Origin: a bacterium
GTDB taxonomy: Bacteria; Margulisbacteria; Marinamargulisbacteria; SXXA01
Assembly (NCBI GenBank): GCA_010027915.1
Contig: RGUG01000051.1
Coordinates: forward strand, 1-7,896
DNA: 7,896 bases
Reading direction: 5' to 3'
Position numbers and translations under genes: made by a program. The notes under the pieces are model-generated. The model saw only the letters and a list, made by a program, of their open reading frames with translations. It had not been told where the DNA came from and made no database searches. This document shows positions 1 through 5,635 of the stretch, piece by piece. The first letter of the stretch is position 1; each line of letters opens with the position of its first letter.

Positions 1-35
1 ATACACCAGCCCTGCTACTGTCATCACCTCAGAAG
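1..35. repeat. 35-base direct repeat, left copy
   Basis: This stretch, beginning ATACACCAGCCCTGCTACTG, recurs at 106-140 with a single difference (T at base 29 here, C there). The offset between copies is 105 bases, a multiple of three. The left copy touches the window edge, so the array may continue outside. The bases between the two copies (36-105) are not a third copy, although TACACCAG occurs once more at 51-58. The 70-base spacing and near-coding period do not fit a CRISPR array. Confidence 0.85.
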
Positions 36-92
36 AGTGACTCGGATTACTACACCAGGTTAATGGGACTATGGCATCATGTGAGGCCCTAT

Positions 93-119
93 CAGGACAG
101 GTGCAATACACCAGCCCTG
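93..119 (-). other. Hairpin overlapping the right repeat copy
   Basis: On the minus strand these bases fold as CAGGGCTGGTG, loop TATTG, CACCTGTCCTG. This gives an 11-position stem with one T-T mismatch and one G-U pair. On the plus strand the same arms pair less well because the G-U becomes A-C, so an RNA structure read in the minus direction is more likely. That is the direction of the upstream gene ending at 231, and the hairpin would lie in its 3' flank. No run of T follows, so it is not a typical intrinsic terminator. The left arm on the plus strand lies outside the 35-base repeat, while the right arm and most of the loop belong to it. Confidence 0.5.
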
Positions 120-140
120 CTACTGTCATCACCCCAGAAG
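106..140. repeat. 35-base direct repeat, right copy
   Basis: This is the second copy of the element at 1-35, with 34 of 35 bases identical. Both copies are read in the same frame on the plus strand (YTSPATVIT followed by S or P, then E). On the minus strand they also lie in one open frame (VMTVAGLVY) that runs off the left edge. The shared frame follows from the 105-base offset and does not by itself prove coding. Confidence 0.85.
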
Positions 141-230
141 GCTGTCAGCATATTATCAGCGGGTTTCACTCGATTGTGGCACAGATAATGCCGATTACCC
201 CTTTCCAATACGTCACCTTGAACAAGTGGT
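141..230. other. 3' flank of the PP2C-domain gene, no gene seen
   Basis: These 90 bases lie between the repeat and the TAA stop at 231-233 of the minus-strand membrane protein gene. On the minus strand a small stem GGTAAT/ATTATC with a four-base CGGC loop is present at 184-199, without a following T run. I see no convincing terminator, ribosome binding site or coding frame here. The plus-strand frame that is open from 41 to 592 runs antisense through the real gene and is treated as a shadow. Confidence 0.4.
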
Positions 231-1706
231 TTATTCTTTATCCGCCGTCAATTCCTTTTTCCAGGTTTGCTCCGAAGCGGGTATACGGGACACCGATAGT
301 ACCAGCAAATCCTCCACCTGCTGGGCGTGATCCAAATAATTCACAATCTTTTTTTCAACCGTTCCGACAAAGTCCACCAAGTCTTTGGATAACTCATACT
401 GAAGCAAATCCAATAATCGGCCATGCCCCATTGCTTCACCCTGACTATTTTGCATCATGGCCAAATGATGCGACAAAAACACCATGCGATCACTTTCCGA
501 AAACTGGATGGTTCGATTACGAAATACCGTATTCGCATTATGTCCAATCGGGACCTCTTCTCCTTTTAAGAGAGTATGGCCTGTTTTTCTGATCATGTAA
601 CCCCCATCATAGCCCGCATTAACATAGGTGAACTGGTGTTTTGCCACGTCAATGACACCATACAATAGCGGAATATGATGCTCCAACACCCTACTGGCCA
701 CCACATACCGGTTGAGTTCCCCGATACTTTCTGATGGTGCGATGGTAGATGAAATCACCCGATGCAATAGACCTTTAAAGGCAACCAGTGCCAGTGATGG
801 ATTCTGAATTGACCCAGTAACGTTGGCAATCGCAATAGCTAATTTTTCGTGGGATACCGGAAAATAATCAAAAAACACCATTATTTCCGCAGAGGGTGAG
901 GGAATAAATGCATGCTCAAAATTGTACCCAAACCGTGTGGCACTCATTTTTGGTTCAAGCAGCCGTTTGGTTGCCTGACGCTTTGGCTCGCCTGTCATTT
1001 CCAAGCGGGCATCTTCTAGAAATGCCACTTGTGTTTGAATAATTTGCTTTTGGTTTTCTACAATCATTAAATTGGTTTCCAAAGCCACTTTTTTTTCAAG
1101 CAACTGATGATTCTTTTCGGCCAACTGTTGATTGGCCTTCCTGGCTTCTTCTAATAAAAAAGTAAAAATGCGACTAAATGTTAGGGCAAAGAAAAAAACC
1201 AGAAAAAATGAACTACCTGTAGCCGCTAATTGCAAGGACGTTTTCATATTAGGGTAAATAATGTCGATGAGACCCCATTTAACCAACACATTCTGCCAAG
1301 GGTGGAATGACATGAAAAAAATACCCATGATGATTGGAAATAACGATACTATCAGTATCCACTTAAGGGGTTGTTTACGAAGTAGGATGGCTGGCAAAAA
1401 GGTAACCGGCAACAATACCATGAGTACTTCAGTCAAAAAATAGGTTGAAATATAAAAATAAGTAATCGCTAAAACCCCGACTACCACCACCCAAACCGAT
1501 GCCCACACCGTTTGACCAGCCCATATCAACCCCCATGTGATATTGCTCAATAGTAGCAACCCAATAACACCCCGCAAACTATTATGCATGTTAAAATAAT
1601 AAAACAGTGGGGCATTTAAGATGCCACAGAGGTTATAAAATAACACCACGCTGATTACAAATGGTTGACGGGGTATTCGTTTAGATAAGGTCGACAACCA
1701 GGCCAT
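231..1706 (-). CDS. Membrane protein with degenerate SpoIIE/RsbU-type PP2C domain
   Basis: The 491-residue product has about six hydrophobic segments (roughly 15-38, 45-64, 66-88, 89-110, 114-134, 160-186). A charged, probably coiled-coil stretch (about 186-235) leads into a C-terminal SpoIIE/RsbU-like domain (about 260-475). The family scaffold is clear: ELNRYV (330-335), YVNAGYDGGYMIRKTG (361-376), VPIGH (385-389), SDRMVFL (405-411) and a final EDLLVLSV (465-472). Active members are PP2C-type serine phosphatases that act on anti-sigma antagonists and need Mn or Mg held by Asp residues. Here the GGD position reads IMV (275-277), DVxGHG reads NVTGSI (295-300), TDG reads SHH (412-414) and DDxT reads EDLL. 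Catalysis is therefore doubtful and a binding or scaffold role is more likely. The ATG lies 2 bases after the stop of the preceding gene. AAAGGA (1723-1718) may be its ribosome binding site, at a long spacing of 11 bases. The fold call is firm; loss of activity rests on my alignment by eye. Confidence 0.8.
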   Translation of the reverse strand: MAWLSTLSKRIPRQPFVISVVLFYNLCGILNAPLFYYFNMHNSLRGVIGLLLLSNITWGLIWAGQTVWASVWVVVVGVLAITYFYISTYFLTEVLMVLLPVTFLPAILLRKQPLKWILIVSLFPIIMGIFFMSFHPWQNVLVKWGLIDIIYPNMKTSLQLAATGSSFFLVFFFALTFSRIFTFLLEEARKANQQLAEKNHQLLEKKVALETNLMIVENQKQIIQTQVAFLEDARLEMTGEPKRQATKRLLEPKMSATRFGYNFEHAFIPSPSAEIMVFFDYFPVSHEKLAIAIANVTGSIQNPSLALVAFKGLLHRVISSTIAPSESIGELNRYVVASRVLEHHIPLLYGVIDVAKHQFTYVNAGYDGGYMIRKTGHTLLKGEEVPIGHNANTVFRNRTIQFSESDRMVFLSHHLAMMQNSQGEAMGHGRLLDLLQYELSKDLVDFVGTVEKKIVNYLDHAQQVEDLLVLSVSRIPASEQTWKKELTADKE

Positions 1707-1708
1707 GC

Positions 1709-4189
1709 TTATGTTTGTCCTTTGGTTTGAGCCAACATATACTGTATTATAAGTTCCAAGTAGCTCACACGTAAAGCCTCGAATGTACAGGGATATTGTG
1801 ATGGCTCTAAGACCTGCGTTACCTCTCCGAATAGTGTTTTTAGTATCTCCTTCACAATATCATCCCTCTCAACACTGTCAGAGGATTTTAAATTAAAAAA
1901 TTCTTCCCACACTTTTTTTTGTGACTCAAGTTTTTTAAGGTTTTGCATGGCTGTATCCAGTTTAGCCGATTGTTGGGTATCATCCGTTTTTAATACCGAT
2001 TGTTGAATGCTGTCTAATAAAGCAAAAACACGACCGATTTCAGATGGCAGTTTGAGTAATTCGGTATTTTTTAGGTATGCGACCGTCGATGGGTTAAAAC
2101 GCATATGATGAGTAATGGCATGCAATACGTCACGCAATGTTTTCTTACTTAACACATGATCAAGTTCAGAAACGGTCAGGTTCCCGATTCTGAACTCTGT
2201 ATTACATTCGGTTGGGAAAAGTGGTTCTAACCCTGCATTAGATTCTTCTGGCCATTCATTGGATGTTTCTAAGCTTGCATTGGGATTAGTCCTCCACACA
2301 TCAACAAGGCGTTTTACGCTGCTACTTTTAAAGTACTCAGATGCCAGCGTCGTCATAAAAATCAGATTGGTCAAATCCCCCGCTTTTAACTCTCGTTCAT
2401 AAGAACCATAATTATTGCCAATACGGGATACTTTTTGAAGGTTTCGAATCACAACATTTAATGTGCCACGTTTTGCACTCATTATCCGATTTATCTTGCT
2501 TTGACAGTCAGTACGTTCAGACTCTGATACCAGCGACCGTATGGCGTGGCAGTGTCCTGCTACGGTCAACCATGCAATGAGTTCTACCATCATATTACTA
2601 GAAAAAGAGGGAACAAAGTTAATGCCATGATACGTATCACGACTATTACTTTGCGTGAAATAACCCCAAACCTGGCTAAATGGTGTGGTCGACTCATTAA
2701 AACGGGCAGCGTCTACCATGCACTCTCCCAATGGTGTCAACACCGTTATCAGTTGATCCCATAACAACTGATTGAGTTGGCTATCTGAATAAGAACCAAT
2801 CAATGAGCGGGTATTTTGAAACGCATCATGAGCCAATTCTAATACTTGCAGCCCATAATTAAATAAGGCATACGACCCCTGAGTGGCCTCACTAAGGGTG
2901 ATGGCCCATTGGGGCCACCCCTGTTGATCCCCATTATCCCATTGTTGAGAGGTCAAGGGAGACATGGGAAATCCTTCCATTTTTTTGTCTGAATGTTTAC
3001 CCGATGCATCACTGGCTAAGTCAATAGTAAGATTGGCTAACACTTGGCATAATGGCGACAAACCCACATTATCTGCCAAATCGTCCAATAAACAATTCCA
3101 TAATAACATTAAATTACAACTGTTACTGACCGTTTTCATGGGGCCCGCTACATCACGTGCTGAGGGATTGGATATACTTTTTAATATCTCTTTTAACATA
3201 CTATGGGTAAAATACGAGACAAATTGCAGCATCCCTTGGGCACACCAAGCAGCCAGAGCTGGTTTTCTTGACTCCGTAATACTCAAATGTATTTCCAACA
3301 ATGTCTCTGCAATCGATCGATCGGTTTGGAGATCTGATTCCACCTTGTGGATATCTGATCCCGTTTGATTAGGTCGTGCTATCCGCAAAAGGTATTCTTC
3401 TAAACACTCTTTACTCAGCGTTTGATACGCCATTTGCATTTTTTTAACCGCTCCAGCGTTGTAGGTCATCGACCCCACAAGAAATTCATTCGCCGTATAA
3501 AATGGATGCCCAGGTTCAAGACGAGGTGCTTCTAGCGGCTTGCCTCGAAGCGATGCGGTTATAAATGCATTAAACAAGAGACGCCCTGAATTGATGACTG
3601 TCATCAGTCTCTCACAATCAAGTGGGGATTGATGCGGATGAGTCATCGCATTATTTAGTTGCACCAATAATGCTCCCCACCACCTCTCTTGTGCGATGAT
3701 GACCCTTGCACGCCTTGGCACAAGCGGAGATGACGCAAGATTAAGCCTGTCTGGTGCGGATTGTAAAAGACTCACTTCACTATCATTTGATGGGTCACTG
3801 GGATGTCTTTCCGTTTCGCTAACTGAGTCAGTTTCATCGTCAATAGCCAGGAATCTTGAATGGCTAGTACTATCATCATCGGGGTGTCCATGTGTTAGGA
3901 ATGCACTTGACTGCCCTCCATCCACTTGAATGACAGTCTCACCCGAGTGATCACGTAATTCAATAGGGGGATGCGTTTGGTTAGATGTTAGAACCATATT
4001 GGTAGGCAATGAATTATCATCCTTCCCTACCAACATGGCAAAGCCAGCCGTAAAGATCAGGAACCCCTCAAATGAAGTTGGCGACCTCCTTAATTTGGTT
4101 AAGCCAATCCCCATCATCGACAGGGCCAATGCACTATGGGCAGTGTTAGACAATGTAACGGAGCGAAGAATAGGCGATGAGATAATCAT
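1709..4189 (-). CDS. Membrane-tethered class I terpene synthase-like protein
   Basis: The 826-residue product shows signatures of class I terpene synthases, which ionise prenyl diphosphates with three Mg ions. An aspartate-rich motif WNCLLDDLADN lies at 364-374 (D369, D370, D373). A sensor-like region follows, with Y510, R517, T519 and G522 after TTPFSQVW (501-508). The NSE triad is N592, S596, E600 within NNYGSYERE, followed by GDLTNLI (604-610) as in bacterial cyclases. The usual ND is NN here. The motifs are 223 residues apart against roughly 140 in bacterial cyclases, so large insertions are present, one probably near 392-427. Residues 1-55 hold two hydrophobic stretches (about 14-30 and 40-55), then comes an acidic, Ser-rich, probably disordered linker (56-160). 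The last 200 residues are unassigned and I see no C-terminal RY motif. The ATG at 4189 is preceded by AAGGGGG at a 7-base spacing. The alternative is an unrelated helical protein; substrate and activity are unknown. Confidence 0.65.
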   Translation of the reverse strand: MIISSPILRSVTLSNTAHSALALSMMGIGLTKLRRSPTSFEGFLIFTAGFAMLVGKDDNSLPTNMVLTSNQTHPPIELRDHSGETVIQVDGGQSSAFLTHGHPDDDSTSHSRFLAIDDETDSVSETERHPSDPSNDSEVSLLQSAPDRLNLASSPLVPRRARVIIAQERWWGALLVQLNNAMTHPHQSPLDCERLMTVINSGRLLFNAFITASLRGKPLEAPRLEPGHPFYTANEFLVGSMTYNAGAVKKMQMAYQTLSKECLEEYLLRIARPNQTGSDIHKVESDLQTDRSIAETLLEIHLSITESRKPALAAWCAQGMLQFVSYFTHSMLKEILKSISNPSARDVAGPMKTVSNSCNLMLLWNCLLDDLADNVGLSPLCQVLANLTIDLASDASGKHSDKKMEGFPMSPLTSQQWDNGDQQGWPQWAITLSEATQGSYALFNYGLQVLELAHDAFQNTRSLIGSYSDSQLNQLLWDQLITVLTPLGECMVDAARFNESTTPFSQVWGYFTQSNSRDTYHGINFVPSFSSNMMVELIAWLTVAGHCHAIRSLVSESERTDCQSKINRIMSAKRGTLNVVIRNLQKVSRIGNNYGSYERELKAGDLTNLIFMTTLASEYFKSSSVKRLVDVWRTNPNASLETSNEWPEESNAGLEPLFPTECNTEFRIGNLTVSELDHVLSKKTLRDVLHAITHHMRFNPSTVAYLKNTELLKLPSEIGRVFALLDSIQQSVLKTDDTQQSAKLDTAMQNLKKLESQKKVWEEFFNLKSSDSVERDDIVKEILKTLFGEVTQVLEPSQYPCTFEALRVSYLELIIQYMLAQTKGQT

Positions 4190-4249
4190 AGTAAAACCCC
4201 CTTATAGAAGAATACACACACAAAAAAGATACCCCCCTCTTTAATACAA
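4190..4249 (-). other. 60-base gap between the SLH-like and terpene synthase-like genes
   Basis: In the minus direction this gap reads from the TAG stop at 4252-4250 to the ATG at 4189. It contains AAAGAGGGGGGTATCTTTTTT, in which AAAGA and TCTTT could pair weakly around a G-rich loop. The stem has only five mostly A-T pairs, so it is a poor terminator and readthrough is likely. The AAGGGGG at 4203-4197 serves as ribosome binding site for the downstream gene. I see no convincing promoter. Confidence 0.35.
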
Positions 4250-5296
4250 CTAATTACCGGACAACAAAGACGGGATCAATTGGAGTTGCTCATAAATAAG
4301 CAATGCCAACCCTTCTCGTGTTAACGCCCCCTCCTTCTTTTTTGGGTTGCCGGGGACCGGCAATTCAGTCAATGGGGTGTCGGATGTCGAATGAGACTTG
4401 GCGGCCGTTGCCAATACTGCACGCAACTCGGTTGTTAATTGAGCACGACTCGGCACCTCTTTGACTGCTGGCACCTCAGACAAACCCAATCCTTTCACCA
4501 ATCGCCCCATCACCGCATTATACTCGGTCACCGATGGTTTTTTGTTGGGAAAAAACTGTTTGGCATCTGAAAAAAGTCCCACGCGGGTTAATGCCACAAT
4601 AGCGGCCTCCCCTTTTTTACCTTTAATATCTTGAAATGACACCGTCTCGGTTTTGATTGCCAGCACGATACGGGGCAACGCACCTTCATGTGACGGGCTC
4701 GATTCGGTTGTGGCTGATGTTGCAGGCACTTCATCCACCGGTGTAGACGTTGCCACGCTCCCTGACTTATTACAAGACCATTCAGAGTGATTACAGCCTT
4801 GACCCATCTCTTTCTTACACTCAGTCATTTTACAGGCCGTCGAACCGGCAAACGGGTGACTAAAATTGAACCCCACCATCACATCGCCATTTAGTGACCA
4901 CCGAAAAAACCCACCGGTCAAGCCTGATGCTGGATTTGGAACCGACACCACCGCGCCCAAGGCCAATGCGGCGTTGGGTGCGGTATACCCATTCACCACG
5001 ACGGATATCTCAGGCTTAACCGACGCCAATGTAATGGCATCTATCGGATCAAACTGAAACCCAGCCGCCGCTGATACCCACCAATCAAACGAATTACTAC
5101 GGTTACTCCCTAACAACCCCAGCCCACCAAATACATTGCCATAAGGCACTGCTTTAAATAGCCGGGCATCCACTTGATAAATACCGCCCGATTGACGGGC
5201 AACGGGGAAATACCCAATGTTGGCATCGTAACTAAAACCCACCACACTCGATACCATTAGGCAACTGGCTAACAAGGTCCACACACTTTTTTTCAT
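4250..5296 (-). CDS. Exported beta-rich protein with Cys-rich linker and C-terminal SLH-like domain
   Basis: The 348-residue product begins with a signal peptide: KK at 2-3, then a hydrophobic core to about residue 20, cleaved near VVG/FS. Residues 22-150 alternate in the manner of beta strands, with many Gly and aromatic residues, and finish at VGFNFSHPF (141-149). This resembles a small outer membrane barrel. Next comes a linker with four cysteines (C155, C160, C168, C175) and a Ser/Thr/Pro-rich stretch to about 205. Residues 220-270 resemble an SLH repeat: FQDIKG (221-226), AAIVAL (231-236), GL (240-241), FFPN (248-251), E258. LTREGLALLIYEQLQL (325-340) looks like the end of a second, poorer repeat. 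SLH domains bind secondary cell-wall polymers or modified peptidoglycan, so a role tethering the outer membrane to the wall is plausible but inferred. A strong site GAGGTGA (5307-5301) precedes the ATG and supports this start. LASC at 9-12 could be a lipobox but would give a very short signal. No gene name is recognised. Confidence 0.65.
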   Translation of the reverse strand: MKKSVWTLLASCLMVSSVVGFSYDANIGYFPVARQSGGIYQVDARLFKAVPYGNVFGGLGLLGSNRSNSFDWWVSAAAGFQFDPIDAITLASVKPEISVVVNGYTAPNAALALGAVVSVPNPASGLTGGFFRWSLNGDVMVGFNFSHPFAGSTACKMTECKKEMGQGCNHSEWSCNKSGSVATSTPVDEVPATSATTESSPSHEGALPRIVLAIKTETVSFQDIKGKKGEAAIVALTRVGLFSDAKQFFPNKKPSVTEYNAVMGRLVKGLGLSEVPAVKEVPSRAQLTTELRAVLATAAKSHSTSDTPLTELPVPGNPKKKEGALTREGLALLIYEQLQLIPSLLSGN

Positions 5297-5332
5297 TTTT
5301 TCACCTCAGAAAGATTGGGGTTATTTTCTCAT

Positions 5333-5360
5333 AACATCACATTCCATTCAATGGGATGTT
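5333..5360 (-). promoter_or_regulatory. Nested inverted repeat upstream of the SLH-like gene
   Basis: The outer arms AACATC (5333-5338) and GATGTT (5355-5360) pair, and inside them CCATT-C-AATGG (5344-5354) forms a perfect 11-base palindrome. Five bases (5339-5343) bulge out on one side only. The element sits about 36 bases before the ATG of the SLH-like gene and upstream of its ribosome binding site. It could be a protein-binding site or a structured leader. I see no associated T run. Confidence 0.4.
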
Positions 5361-5381
5361 TATCTTTTTACGCAACGGGGA

Positions 5382-5403
5382 ATACCCAACACGGTTTGGG
5401 TAT
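5382..5403. promoter_or_regulatory. Perfect 8-base inverted repeat between divergent genes
   Basis: ATACCCAA (5382-5389) and TTGGGTAT (5396-5403) are exact reverse complements separated by six bases (CACGGT). The element lies between the start of the plus-strand 54-residue gene (38 bases away) and the start of the SLH-like gene (86 bases away). That is a usual place for an operator acting on both promoters. No strong -35/-10 pair could be recognised in either direction in 5297-5440, so the operator reading is inference from symmetry and position. Confidence 0.45.
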
Positions 5404-5427
5404 GTTGGTTGGTTAACGACCCAATTG

Positions 5428-5434
5428 AAAGGGG
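5428..5434 (+). promoter_or_regulatory. Ribosome binding site of the 54-residue gene
   Basis: AAAGGGG stands six bases before the ATG at 5441. It resembles the AAGGGGG used by the terpene synthase-like gene in this same window. This site is the main reason to accept the short plus-strand frame as a gene and to reject the longer minus-strand frame across the same bases. Confidence 0.55.
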
Positions 5435-5440
5435 CCCACG

Positions 5441-5605
5441 ATGAAAAAAAAAGAGTCGGAGTCACCTGATGAAAGCCCATCGGATCCCGATGCCTATTTT
5501 GAATTGGTACCCGTTTCAAATACCCCCTTAAAACGATGTGTTCAAATGACGGTTCGCATGACATTTGAATCGGCCACTGTTTTAATTCAATTGGGGGTCA
5601 ACTAA
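5441..5605 (+). CDS. Small hypothetical protein, 54 residues
   Basis: This is the only gene I support on the plus strand. It begins MKKKESESPDESPSDPDAYF, so it has a basic tip and then a Ser/Pro/acid-rich, probably disordered segment to about residue 18. The rest (19-54) is ordinary mixed sequence: hydrophobic ELVPV, a single Cys at 33, then VQMTVRMTFESATVLIQLGV, which could form strands or a short amphipathic element. There is no signal peptide or clear membrane span. Support comes from the AAAGGGG site with six-base spacing, the TAA stop, and the fit into the gap between genes. It converges on the helicase gene with 30 bases between stops and diverges from the SLH-like gene. A run of nine A follows the start codon. 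I do not recognise the family; a regulator of its divergent neighbour is only one possibility. Confidence 0.5.
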   Translation: MKKKESESPDESPSDPDAYFELVPVSNTPLKRCVQMTVRMTFESATVLIQLGVN

Positions 5606-5635
5606 ATGATCGGCATCATGGGGTTGAATCCGGGC

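Noticed and set aside
1..137. A minus-strand frame through the repeats (VMTVAGLVY recurring every 35 residues) that could be a repeat protein
   Set aside because: Only about 45 codons are visible. The shared frame is forced by the 105-base offset, and there is no good ribosome binding site before the GTG/ATG near 137.
1..140. A CRISPR array
   Set aside because: Only two copies are seen, with a 70-base interval about twice the usual spacer length, and no cas genes are nearby.
71..592. A 173-residue open frame on the plus strand
   Set aside because: From 231 onward it runs antisense to the clearly conserved PP2C domain. Its first part crosses the repeat flank, there is no convincing ribosome binding site, and its translation has no recognisable features.
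4214..4246. An intrinsic terminator between the SLH-like and terpene synthase-like genes
   Set aside because: The possible AAAGA/TCTTT stem is short and A-T rich. The T run is present but the required G-C stem is not.
5260..5296. A lipoprotein signal in the SLH-like protein (LASC, residues 9-12)
   Set aside because: Cleavage there would leave an 11-residue signal with a very short hydrophobic core, and the hydrophobic stretch continues to about residue 20. An ordinary signal peptide fits better.
5337..5564. A 75-residue open frame on the minus strand between the helicase and the SLH-like gene
   Set aside because: There is no ribosome binding site before its ATG. It runs antisense to the better supported 54-residue gene and overlaps the inverted-repeat elements.
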